Assembly (NCBI GenBank): GCA_030425785.1
Contig: JAUHYJ010000025.1
Coordinates: forward strand, 1-14,032
Source of the DNA: Acidimicrobiia bacterium
GTDB taxonomy: Bacteria; Actinomycetota; Acidimicrobiia; Acidimicrobiales; Ilumatobacteraceae
Direction of reading: 5' to 3'
Length of the DNA stretch: 14,032 nucleotides
The position numbers and the translations under genes were made by a program. This document shows positions 1-8,000 of the stretch, piece after piece (positions within the stretch are counted from its first letter, which is position 1; each line of letters begins with the position of its first letter). The notes beneath the pieces are model-generated. The model worked only from the letters and a program-made list of their open reading frames with translations. It searched no databases and had not been told where the DNA came from.

Positions 1-44
1 CGTCCCCCGGCGGTGAGCGCATCACGGAGGACTTCGACCTGTGA
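1..44 (+). CDS. 3' end of an unidentified upstream gene (partial)
   Basis: Only the last codons are present. The frame that ends with TGA at 42-44 is open to the window edge and reads ...SPGGERITEDFDL. It overlaps the next start as GTGA (41-44), the usual sign of translational coupling in this genome. The piece is too short to identify. In actinobacteria, DUF4097 genes often follow a small ribbon-helix-helix/HicB-type regulator, so that is one possibility, but nothing in these residues proves it. Confidence 0.45.
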   Translation, partial: SPGGERITEDFDL

Positions 45-796
45 GCGATCGTCACGAGTTCCCGGTCGATGGCATCGTCGACCTCGATGTCGCCCTCGAT
101 GCCGGCCGCCTCCACGTGACGGCGACCGCTGCGGTCGATCGCGTCGTCGTGCTGATCGACGGCAGGTCGGAGGATTGGTCCGTCAGTCAGGTCGGCCGAT
201 CGATCTCGGTGCGACCGAACCGCAAGTGGCGGTCGACGTCGACCCGCCTCCACGTCGAGGTGCCCCTCGGCAGCCGGGTGACGGCGAAGACGGCGTCGGC
301 CGACATCCGACTGGATGGCCGGTTCGGCGAGGTCGAGGCGAAGACGGCCTCGGGCGATCTGTCGATCGACGCGATCGACTCGTTCGAACTGTCGACCGCC
401 TCCGGCGATCTCGACGCCGTGCAGATCGCGGGTGACGCCCGTATCTCGACGATGTCGGGTGACGCCCGGATCGGCTCGATCGGGGGTCGCGCCCAGATCA
501 CGACGGCGGCCGGCGACATCCGCGTCGATCGGCTCGGCGGCGATCTCACCGTCAGCACGACGGCCGGCGATGTCCACGTCGAGCGGTTCGACGGCACCGA
601 CGTGACCTTCAAGGCCGTGTCGGGGGATCTCGACATCGGCATCCCGGCCGGCACGCGCGTCCGGCCCGACATCAGCACGATCACCGGATCGACCCGGCGT
701 CCCGGCCCGGCCGAACCATCTCAGGAGCCGCCGTCGCGCGTGGTGTCGCTGGCCTTCAAGAGCGTGAGCGGCGACCTCGTCGTCCGCCGCGTCTGA
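41..796 (+). CDS. DUF4097-family beta-solenoid protein
   Basis: A 251-residue protein with no signal peptide or membrane segment. After an N-terminal beta-rich part (about 1-80) comes a regular series of turns of the form T-x-S-G-D-L. They start at residues 84, 102, 119, 137, 155, 173 and 192, a period of 17-19 residues, with a last copy at 241 after a Pro-rich insertion (about 217-232). This is typical of the DUF4097 (adhesin-like, beta-strand repeat) family, whose biochemical role is unknown. Members often sit beside envelope-stress or sigma-factor genes. The GTG start at 41 has a good Shine-Dalgarno GGAGG at 26-30 and overlaps the preceding stop. A sigma-factor gene follows 61 bp later, so this protein may belong to the same stress response; that link is inferred from position only. 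Confidence 0.85.
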   Translation: MSDRHEFPVDGIVDLDVALDAGRLHVTATAAVDRVVVLIDGRSEDWSVSQVGRSISVRPNRKWRSTSTRLHVEVPLGSRVTAKTASADIRLDGRFGEVEAKTASGDLSIDAIDSFELSTASGDLDAVQIAGDARISTMSGDARIGSIGGRAQITTAAGDIRVDRLGGDLTVSTTAGDVHVERFDGTDVTFKAVSGDLDIGIPAGTRVRPDISTITGSTRRPGPAEPSQEPPSRVVSLAFKSVSGDLVVRRV

Positions 797-804
797 GCGA
801 CCGA

Positions 805-832
805 GGAATCCGGGTCGATCGTGTAACGATCC
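805..832 (+). promoter_or_regulatory. Candidate ECF-type promoter with overlapping inverted repeat
   Basis: The 61-bp gap before the sigma-factor gene holds GGAATC (805-810), then 16 nt, then CGATCC (827-832), a layout like ECF-dependent promoters (GGAAC-like -35, CGTC/CGAT-like -10). A perfect inverted repeat, GATCGT-gta-ACGATC, lies at 817-831 over the spacer and -10. This could be an autoregulatory promoter or an operator. GATCG-type words are frequent in this genome, so chance is a real alternative. Confidence 0.3.
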
Positions 833-857
833 GGCGTCTCGTCGCCCTGTCCGTGTG

Positions 858-1343
858 ATGGAATCAGTGGCGATGCAGGCCGAGACGGTCGTCGAACGGG
901 TGCGGCTCGTGTACGCGTCCGATCACGCCCGGCTGTGGCGGTCGATCTATGCGTTCAGCGGCTCGCGGGAGGTCGCCGACGAGGCGGTCGCCGAGGCGTT
1001 CGCCCAGGCGCTCCGACGTGGCGACGAGCTTCGCGACGTCGCGGCCTGGGTGTGGCGGTCGGCGTTCGCGATCGCCCGCGGCGAGCTGCAACGACGACGA
1101 TCGACGTCGAACGACGTCGGCGACTCGTCGTTCGAGGACGGCGACCACGGCGAGTTGGCCGCGGTGCTCGCCCGACTCGGCGCGCTCTCGCCGGAGGACC
1201 GCGAGCTGCTCGTGCTCTGCCACGTCGGTGGCTGGAAGCCGGGCGAGCTCGCCGCCGTGCTCGACCAGCCGGCCGGCCGCATCCGAGTCCGACTCCATCG
1301 CGCCACCGAACGCGCTCGCCGAATCCTGGAGGACGACCGATGA
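858..1343 (+). CDS. ECF-subfamily RNA polymerase sigma factor
   Basis: A 161-residue sigma-70 family protein made only of region 2 and region 4. Region 2 covers about residues 13-80, including the GSREVADEAVAEAFAQAL helix (35-52) that corresponds to the core-binding part of region 2.2 and the W64-V-W66 segment before region 2.4. Region 4 covers about 100-157: LSPEDRELLVL (110-120) followed by a helix-turn-helix ending in RIRVRLHRATERARRIL. This is the standard ECF layout. The start is uncertain: GTG 855, ATG 858, GTG 867 and ATG 873 are in frame and none has a clear Shine-Dalgarno; ATG 858 was chosen. The stop overlaps the next gene's start as ATGA, so the sigma factor and the membrane protein are translationally coupled, as expected for a sigma/anti-sigma pair. 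The target promoters cannot be told from here. Confidence 0.88.
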   Translation: MESVAMQAETVVERVRLVYASDHARLWRSIYAFSGSREVADEAVAEAFAQALRRGDELRDVAAWVWRSAFAIARGELQRRRSTSNDVGDSSFEDGDHGELAAVLARLGALSPEDRELLVLCHVGGWKPGELAAVLDQPAGRIRVRLHRATERARRILEDDR

Positions 1344-3100
1344 ACACGCCGAACGACCCCGATCGGGACCCGCTCGGTCTCGACGCCTTTGACGCCGTCG
1401 AGGCACCGGACCAGTGGGACGAGATCCTCTCGCGAGCGGCTTCGCCGACGTCGAACGTCGTCCCGCTGCAACGCTCGGCCACGCCGTGGATCCTCGCTGC
1501 CGCGGCCGCAGCGCTCGTCGTGGTCGCCGTGGCCGCGCTCGCCGTTCGCGGCGGCGGTGGCGAGCTGCCCGCCCCGGCCACGGTGCCGGGAGGGACGCTC
1601 GCCGCACCCGACACCGTCTCCGGCGCCGACCCCGACGACACGGTGCCGACGACCGACGTGGTCTCGACCACCTTGCCGGCGACCGGCGTGGCGACGACCG
1701 CGCCGCCCACGACCGCGGTGCCGTCGTCGACGGTCGCGAGCACCAGCGTCCCCACCACCGAACCGCAGTCGACAGCGTCCGTCGCGTTCGACGCCTGGAC
1801 ACCCGTGTGCGCTGACGTGAGTGGTGCGGGCGCGGTCCCGGCGTCGGCACTCGATCCGCTCGCTGCGCTCGGCGACGCGCCGACGCTCGACATCGGACTG
1901 CCGACCTTCGACGGGTTCAACGGCTCGGAGGCGCCGATCGTCGACGTCGCCGAGGTGCCCGGCGGTGTGCTCGTGGTGGCCCGCGCCGACCTGCCGCAGG
2001 AGCCGTTCGGTGGGGTCGCCGCCCTCGCCGTCGTCGATCTCGACGGCTCCATCCGCTGGCGTCGTTGCCTCGCCACCGACGGCGTCTTCGGCTACCGCGC
2101 ACTGGTCGCCGACCGAGCCGCCGAGACGGCCTGGATCCAGGTCGTCGCGCCTCCCGGCCCGGCCGAACTGATCGGCTTCGACCTGGCGACGGGTGCGGCG
2201 CTCGACCCGATCGACGTCGGCTCGCGCGCCTTTGGCCGGGTGCAGGGCGAATGGGTGGTCGCCACCGCCGACGGCACGCAGAGCACGATCGAGGACCCTG
2301 ATCGACTGCTGCTGATCAGGGCGCTGCCGGACCGGTTGTCGGTGCAGGAGCTGCCCTACCCGGCGGCCACCGTCGGCCGACCGGTCTCCAGCACCTACAT
2401 CGACATCGACGTCGACGCGGACATCGACGGCGGTGGCGTCATGATCAGCGCCGTCGACTTCGACGACGCGCGGTCGATCGCCGCGGTGTGGTCGGAGGAG
2501 ACCGGTTGGACGACCGATCCGGAGGACATCCGCCGCCTGTCGCCGACCCTCCGGCTGCCGGTCGGCGCCGAAGGACTCGAGTTCCTCGACGCGACCGGCG
2601 AGCCGATCTGGACCGTGCCCGACTTCCGTGCACCCTCGCGTGAAGGATTCGTCTCGCTCGTGACCGACGACGTGGTCGTCGCGATCGAGTGCGCGAGCTG
2701 GACCGAGGAGAACGGGTGCGCCTGGCTCGACGACGTCACCCCGCCGACCGAGCGCACCGTGGCGTTCGATCGGATGACGGGGGAGGAGTTGTGGTCGGTG
2801 GACACCTCGCGCCCGGTGATCGAGCTCGCCGCCGGACGCGCGCTCATGCTCGACGACACCGACGACGACGGAACGCTCGACATCTGGCGGGTCGTCGACC
2901 TGCGCACCGCCGAACCCGTCGACGGGACGCCGACCTGGCCGTCCCTCGGCTCCTTCGCCAACGAGTGCTGCGGCGCCGGCGACTACGTGTGGACACGTGT
3001 CGACGGGAACGTCTTCGTCGAATCACTCGGTGATCGTCTGCGGATCTGGTTGGCGCCCGAGTCCAGCCGGCCGACCGCGACCGTCGACCTCATGGGGTGA
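1340..3100 (+). CDS. Single-pass membrane protein, probable anti-sigma factor/sensor with propeller-like outer domain
   Basis: A 586-residue protein. A short acidic cytoplasmic part (1-49, with PDQWDEILSRA at 23-33) precedes one membrane helix (about 50-69), a Thr/Ser/Pro/Val-rich linker (about 75-155) and a large extracytoplasmic domain. That domain has repeated strand-turn-strand blocks such as AALAVVDLDGSIRWRR and TVAFDRMTGEELWSVD, which look like PQQ/WD-type propeller blades. It also carries a DxDxDGxxD loop at 506-514 and several cysteines (IECASWTEENGCAW; NECC). The ATG at 1340 has Shine-Dalgarno GGAGGA at 1328-1333 and overlaps the sigma-factor stop by ATGA. The zinc-binding HxxxCxxC motif of ZAS anti-sigma factors is absent, so an anti-sigma role rests on topology and gene coupling. 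The reading frame also stays open upstream over the sigma gene (from 935), but that part is a shadow. Confidence 0.75.
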   Translation: MNTPNDPDRDPLGLDAFDAVEAPDQWDEILSRAASPTSNVVPLQRSATPWILAAAAAALVVVAVAALAVRGGGGELPAPATVPGGTLAAPDTVSGADPDDTVPTTDVVSTTLPATGVATTAPPTTAVPSSTVASTSVPTTEPQSTASVAFDAWTPVCADVSGAGAVPASALDPLAALGDAPTLDIGLPTFDGFNGSEAPIVDVAEVPGGVLVVARADLPQEPFGGVAALAVVDLDGSIRWRRCLATDGVFGYRALVADRAAETAWIQVVAPPGPAELIGFDLATGAALDPIDVGSRAFGRVQGEWVVATADGTQSTIEDPDRLLLIRALPDRLSVQELPYPAATVGRPVSSTYIDIDVDADIDGGGVMISAVDFDDARSIAAVWSEETGWTTDPEDIRRLSPTLRLPVGAEGLEFLDATGEPIWTVPDFRAPSREGFVSLVTDDVVVAIECASWTEENGCAWLDDVTPPTERTVAFDRMTGEELWSVDTSRPVIELAAGRALMLDDTDDDGTLDIWRVVDLRTAEPVDGTPTWPSLGSFANECCGAGDYVWTRVDGNVFVESLGDRLRIWLAPESSRPTATVDLMG

Positions 3101-3131
3101 GCACACCCGTCGCCGGGCAACGTGGCCTGGG

Positions 3132-3137
3132 TAACCT
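3132..3137 (+). promoter_or_regulatory. -10 element TAACCT for leaderless acpP transcript (candidate)
   Basis: TAACCT lies 7 nt before the GTG at 3145. A TANNNT hexamer at this distance puts the transcription start at or next to the start codon, the usual arrangement of leaderless actinobacterial genes. No convincing -35 is seen. The element supports GTG 3145 over the longer start at 3097, which overlaps the previous stop as GTGA. Confidence 0.45.
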
Positions 3138-3144
3138 GTCGACC

Positions 3145-3438
3145 GTGCCTGCAGAGACTCATGTGAACAACGACCCGATCGGGCGCGACGAGATCTTCGA
3201 CATCGTCCGCGACCGTCTGGCCGACATCCTCGAGATCGATCCGTCGACCATCAGCGAGGGGCAGTCGTTCGTCGACGACCTCGACGCCGACTCGCTCGCC
3301 CTGATCGAGCTGGTCGAATCGCTCGAAGAAGAGCTGTCCGACCGCACGGTCGGCTTCCGGATCGAGGACGAGGACCTCGAGGACCTCAAGACCGTGCGTG
3401 ACGCGGTCGACTACGTCCACGAGCGCGTCGGCGGCTGA
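3145..3438 (+). CDS. acpP: Acyl carrier protein
   Basis: A 97-residue acidic helical protein that carries the growing acyl chain on a 4'-phosphopantetheine arm during fatty acid synthesis in the cytoplasm. The attachment motif is LDADSLALIELV, with Ser50 the modified serine. Helix 1 is DEIFDIVRDRLADIL, and the C-terminal helix is LKTVRDAVDYVHERV. The segment after helix 2 (EELSDRTVGFRIEDEDLEDL) is slightly longer than in E. coli AcpP. Three starts are possible: GTG 3097 (overlapping the previous gene, adds 16 residues with no ACP similarity), GTG 3145 (chosen because of a -10 hexamer at leaderless distance), and GTG 3163 (begins MNNDPIGRDE). RNase III follows 15 bp downstream; an acp-rnc pairing is common in bacteria. 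Confidence 0.88.
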   Translation: MPAETHVNNDPIGRDEIFDIVRDRLADILEIDPSTISEGQSFVDDLDADSLALIELVESLEEELSDRTVGFRIEDEDLEDLKTVRDAVDYVHERVGG

Positions 3439-3453
3439 GGCGGGCGCGGCTCG

Positions 3454-4143
3454 GTGGACCTGGCGTCGCTCCAGGACCGGATCGGCCACGAGTTCGCCGA
3501 CCTCTCGTTGCTGCGTCGCGCCATGTGCCACCGCTCGTGGGTGGCCGAGGCTCCCGGGGTCGAGGTCAGCAACGAGCGGCTCGAGTTCCTCGGTGACGCC
3601 GTACTCGGCTGGGTCGTCGCCGACCTCGTGTTCCGCAACTACGCCGATCTCGCCGAGGGTGCGCTGACCGACCTGCGCAAGAGTGTCGTCAACGCCAACG
3701 CCCTCGCGGCGGTGGCGAACGATCTCGAGCTCGGCGAGTACCTCCTGCTCGGCCGCGGCGAGGACGCGGCCGGTGGCCGCCGCAAGACGTCGATCCTGTC
3801 CGACGCGATGGAGGCGGTGCTCGGGGCGGTCTACCTCGACGGGGGGCGCGACGCAGCGTTCGACGCCGTCGAGCGGTTGTTCGAGCCCCGTCTCGACGCC
3901 GCCGTCGACTCGTTGCACCGCCTCGACTACAAGTCGGCCCTCCAGGAACTGCTCGCCCGCGAGGGCCGGCCGGGCCCCGACTACAAGGTCACGTCGACCG
4001 GCCCCGACCACGACAAGACGTTCACCGCCAAGGTGCTGGTCGCGAAACAGCTCCTGGGCCGTGGCGAGGGACGCTCGAAGAAGTCGGCTGAGCAGGCCGC
4101 GGCCGCGGCGGCGTACGAGTCGCTCGTCGACGAGACGGTCTGA
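3454..4143 (+). CDS. rnc: Ribonuclease III
   Basis: A 229-residue double-stranded-RNA endonuclease that matures rRNA precursors and cuts structured mRNAs, using Mg2+. The RNase III signature ERLEFLGDAVLG is at 41-52 with acidic residues E44 and D48. The second pair of metal ligands is D117 and E120 in SDAMEAVLGAVYLDGG. The C-terminal dsRNA-binding domain runs from about 157 to 226 (DYKSALQELL ... GRSKKSAEQAAAAAAYESL), including the basic GRSKK loop. Length and domain order are normal for the family. The GTG start at 3454 has only a weak GGCGGG upstream. acpP ends 15 bp before and mutM starts 18 bp after, so rnc is probably cotranscribed with both. Confidence 0.95.
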   Translation: MDLASLQDRIGHEFADLSLLRRAMCHRSWVAEAPGVEVSNERLEFLGDAVLGWVVADLVFRNYADLAEGALTDLRKSVVNANALAAVANDLELGEYLLLGRGEDAAGGRRKTSILSDAMEAVLGAVYLDGGRDAAFDAVERLFEPRLDAAVDSLHRLDYKSALQELLAREGRPGPDYKVTSTGPDHDKTFTAKVLVAKQLLGRGEGRSKKSAEQAAAAAAYESLVDETV

Positions 4144-4161
4144 GACGTACCGGACGACATC

Positions 4162-5013
4162 GTGCCCGAGCTCCCCGAGGTCGAGACCGTCCGTCGCGGT
4201 CTGGCGGCGACGGTCGTGGGCCGCCACGTGTCGCGCGTCGAGATCGGGCGGGAGCGCACCGTGCGGCGCACATCGCGCCAGGCCGTGATCGACGGATTGA
4301 CCGACACGACGATCCTGGCCGCCAACCGGCGCGGCAAGTACCTCCTCCTGCCGCTCGACACGGGCGACGAGGTGATGATCCACCTCCGCATGAGCGGGCA
4401 GGTGCTCGTCGTACCTGCGGGGTCGGATCGCCCGGCGCACACCCACGTCGTCGCCCACCTCGACGCCGACGACCGTCACCCGGCGCACGAGCTCTGGTTC
4501 GTCGATCCGCGCACGTTCGGTGAAGTCGTCGTGTTCGATCCCGACCACGTCGAGGTCGAGCTGCCCGACATCGCCCGCCTCGGCGTCGACCCGATCGTCG
4601 ACGACCTGTCGCTGCCGGTGCTGCGGCGGATCCTGCGGGGCCGACGCCGGTTGCTCAAGCCGTTGCTGCTCGATCAGCACCTGATCGCCGGCATCGGCAA
4701 CATCTACGCCGACGAGATCCTCCACGAGGCGCGGCTTCGCCCCGATCGCATCAGCAACGAGCTGTCGACGACGTCCGAACGTCGGCTGCACGGAGCGATC
4801 CACCGCATCCTGCGAGCGGCGATCGACGCCGGCGGTTCGACGCTGGGTGACGCCCAGTACGTCGACGTCGCCGGCGCGGCCGGCTCGTACCAGGAGGGCC
4901 ATCGCGTCTACGGCCGTGCGGGGCAGCGGTGTCCCACGTGTGGGGTCGGATGGATCCGCCACACCGTGAGCGCGCAGCGCTCGACGCACTACTGCCCGAA
5001 GTGCCAGACGTGA
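4162..5013 (+). CDS. mutM: Formamidopyrimidine-DNA glycosylase (Fpg/MutM)
   Basis: A 283-residue base-excision-repair enzyme that removes 8-oxoguanine and formamidopyrimidines and cleaves the abasic strand. The start PELPEVETV gives the catalytic Pro2 (N-terminal after Met removal) and Glu3. Lys59 in RRGKYLL, the HLRMSG wedge (74-79) and the VDPRTFG loop (R117, F119) match the family. The helix-two-turn-helix part contains GIGNIYADEILHEA. The C-terminal zinc finger has C257, C260, C278 and C281. The distance between the two Cys pairs is 17 residues, one more than the 16 in E. coli MutM, caused by the GVGWIRHT segment. The GTG at 4162 is fixed because Pro must follow Met directly. It lies in the rnc-mutM-smc order seen in many actinobacteria. 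Confidence 0.95.
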   Translation: MPELPEVETVRRGLAATVVGRHVSRVEIGRERTVRRTSRQAVIDGLTDTTILAANRRGKYLLLPLDTGDEVMIHLRMSGQVLVVPAGSDRPAHTHVVAHLDADDRHPAHELWFVDPRTFGEVVVFDPDHVEVELPDIARLGVDPIVDDLSLPVLRRILRGRRRLLKPLLLDQHLIAGIGNIYADEILHEARLRPDRISNELSTTSERRLHGAIHRILRAAIDAGGSTLGDAQYVDVAGAAGSYQEGHRVYGRAGQRCPTCGVGWIRHTVSAQRSTHYCPKCQT

Positions 5014-5058
5014 CCGGCACCGACCGCGGGCATGGCATCGCGCGGCCGGCTTCGCCAG

Positions 5059-5064
5059 TAGATT
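5059..5064 (+). promoter_or_regulatory. -10 element TAGATT upstream of smc (candidate)
   Basis: TAGATT lies 10 nt before the GTG start of smc in the 61-bp gap after mutM, and would give a leader of only a few nucleotides. No Shine-Dalgarno is seen before the GTG, which agrees with a near-leaderless mRNA. No -35 is recognisable. Confidence 0.4.
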
Positions 5065-5074
5065 CGGGGCCACC

Positions 5075-8000
5075 GTGTTTCTGAAGAGCCTCACCCTCAA
5101 GGGCTTCAAGTCGTTCGCCGACTCGACGGTCATGTCCCTCGAACCGGGGGTCACCGTCGTCGTCGGCCCGAACGGCTCGGGCAAGTCCAACGTCGTCGAC
5201 GCCATCGCCTGGGTCCTCGGCGCCCAGGCGCCCAAGTCGGTCCGCTCGCAGAAGATGGACGACGTCATCTTCGCCGGCACCGAGAAGCGGCCGGCGCTCG
5301 GTCGCGCCGAGGTCAGCCTCACGCTCGACAACTCGGCCGGCACCCTGCCGGTCGAGTTCAACGAGGTCACGCTCACGCGAGTCCTGTTCCGTTCCGGCGA
5401 GAGCGAGTACCAGATCAACGGCGCGCCGTGCCGGCTGCTCGACATCCAGGAGCTGCTCTCCGACGCCGGCGTCGGTCGCCAGCAGCACGTCATCGTCAGC
5501 CAGGGCCAGATCGACGCCGTGCTCAACGCCCGGCCGGAGGATCGTCGCGGCATCATCGAGGAGGCCGCCGGCGTCCTCAAGTACCGCAAGCGCAAGGAGA
5601 AGGCCGAGCGCCGCCTCGATGCCACCGAGGCCAACCTGTTGCGCCTCCAGGACCTGTTGCGCGAGGTGCGCCGCCAGCTGCGCCCGCTCGAGCGTCAGGC
5701 CGAGGCCGCCCGCCGTCACGAGGAGCTCGTCGTCGAGCTGACCGCGCTGCGCGTCTATGTGGCGGGTCGCGAGATCGCCGGCTTGCGCACCAAGCTCGAG
5801 ACGATCGCCACCGACCGCGTCGAGGCCGTGCGACTCGAGCAGGAGCTCAAGACCGAGCTCGCGCGGCTCGACACCGAGATCATGTCGATCGAGGCCGATC
5901 TGTCGGCCCGCGGCGAGAGCGACGTCGCCGACCGGCTCATGCAGGTCGACCAGCTCCGCGAGCGCGCACGCGGCCTCGCCGGCATCCTCTCGGAGCGGAA
6001 GCGGTCGCTCGAGCGCGACCGCGGCTCGCTCCTCGACGCCGGTGTCGTGGCCAACCTCGAAGCCGATGTCGCGAAGTTCCGCGCCGAGCTCGACGAGGTC
6101 GCCGACGCCCTCACTCGGGTCCAGCCCGAGACCGAGGAGCTCGAAGCCGACGAAGACGCCTTCCGCGCCGAACGTGAGCAGGTCGCCCCGACGCTCTTCG
6201 ACGACCAGGCCAGCGGCGCCAAGGCCGCCAGTGCCGCCGCCGAGGTGCGCGGTGAGCTGCGTTCGGTCCGCAACGGCGTCGAGCGCGCCGAGAGCGACCT
6301 GCGCCGCGCGACCCAACGACGTGACCAGCTACAGGCGCGCCTCGGGCAGCTGGAGGACGACACCGAGCGACTCCGCCACGACTGCGCCGGCGCCGAGTCG
6401 GTCGAGACGCCGCTGGTCGAGTCGCTGGCGGCCGCCGAGGACGCCCGCATCGCCGCCGAGGCCGAGTTCGACCGTGCCACCACCGCACGTCACGAGGCCA
6501 GCGAGCACGCGTCTCGAGCCGGCGCCCGGGTCGAGGCCCTGCAGTTGGCGCTCGACGCCGCCCACGCCCGCGCCGGAGCCGAGCGGCTGGCCGATGTCGA
6601 CGGCGTGCTCGGCACGCTGCTCGACGTCGTCGAGATCGACACTGGCTGGGAGCCGGCCGTCGAGGCGGCGCTCGGCGATGCGTTGACGGCGGTCGTCGTC
6701 GACGGTGCCGACGCGGCCCGACGCGCACTCGACGCCCTGCGGTCGTCCGACACGAGCGGCGCCGTGCTGGCGGCCGGCTCGCGCCACGAATCGATGTCAC
6801 GTCCGCCGGTCGGCGAGCCGGTCCTGCCCCACGTGCGCAGTGGTCGGCCGGGTGTCGCCGGGCTGCTCGATGCCCTCATCGGCGGCACCGTCCGGGTGGC
6901 CGACATCGACGCCGCCGTCACCGCAGCGCTCGACCATCCCGATGCCGTGATCGTGACCGAGTCCGGCGACCGGTTCGCCCCGACCGGCTGGCGCGTCGGT
7001 GCTGCGGCGGGCGGCGCCACCGCTGCGGCGCTGTCCGATGCGACCGAACGGGCCGAGCAGGCCGCGGCCGAACTGACCGCAGCGGACGAGGCGCTCGCCG
7101 CCGCGCGCGACGCGCAGAGCACCGCACGGGCTCGGGAAGCCGAACTCACCAGAGAGCTCGACCAGAACGACGCTCGGTTCACCGCCGCCTCGGAGGGGCT
7201 CGCCCGCGTGCTCGGCCAGCGCCGCGAAGCCCAGACCGAGCTCGAGTCGCTCGAGCGCACGATCGCCGAGCTCGACGAACTCGTCGCCAAGGAGCGTGCA
7301 CGCGCCGACGAGCTCGCCGCCGTGCTCCCGAACCTCGACGCCGAGGAGCAGGCCGAGGCCGAGGCAGCACGCGCCCGCGGCGAGGCCCGCGCCGAGCTCG
7401 AAGCGCGGGCTGCCGTACTGGCGTCGCGTCGACGTGAGCTCGAGGTCCGCAACGCCGGCCTGCTCGAGCGCCGCCAGTTCCTCGAGGGCCGGATCGCCGA
7501 GACCGAACGACGGCTCGAGGCCGACCAGGAGGCGCGCGTGCGCGCCGCCGAACGGCGTGAACAGGTCGAGCGCTCGATCGGTGCCATCGACCGGTTGGCC
7601 GGCCTGGTCGAGGCGCATCGCCACGTGATCGAGGTCGAGCACGCCGAGCTGTCGGAGCGACGCCGCAAGCAGAGCGAGGAGGTGCGGGCGCTGACGACGG
7701 CGCTCGACCACGACCGCCGTGCGCGCAGCGAGGCCGAGCGACGGCTCGAGGAGGTCCGCCACACGACCCACCGCTCCGAGATCGACGAGGCCGAGGCCAA
7801 GCTGCGGCTCGAGACCTCGATCGAGACATTGCGCCGCGACCTCGACGTCGAGCCCGCCGTCGCGGAGGCGGCGTCGATGCCCGAGCTCCCGGAGGGTGCC
7901 ACCGCCGCCGGGCGGGTCCGCGAGCTCGATCGCGAGCTGCGCCTGCTGGGGCCGATCAACCCGCTCGCGCTCGAGGAGTTCAACGAGCTGCAGCAGCGCC

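Noticed and set aside
935..1339. Upstream extension of the membrane-protein frame over the sigma gene
   Set aside because: The extension translates to an Arg-rich shadow of the sigma gene. A strong GGAGGA site and the ATGA overlap fix the start at 1340.
3097..3144. Longer acyl carrier protein start overlapping the previous stop as GTGA
   Set aside because: The 16 extra residues do not resemble an ACP start and contain the -10 hexamer. It remains possible but is less likely.
2983..5634. 883-codon open frame on the minus strand
   Set aside because: It lies antisense to acpP, rnc, mutM and the start of smc, all with clear motifs. Its translation is low-complexity Arg/Val/Asp text, as expected of the opposite strand of GC-rich codons.
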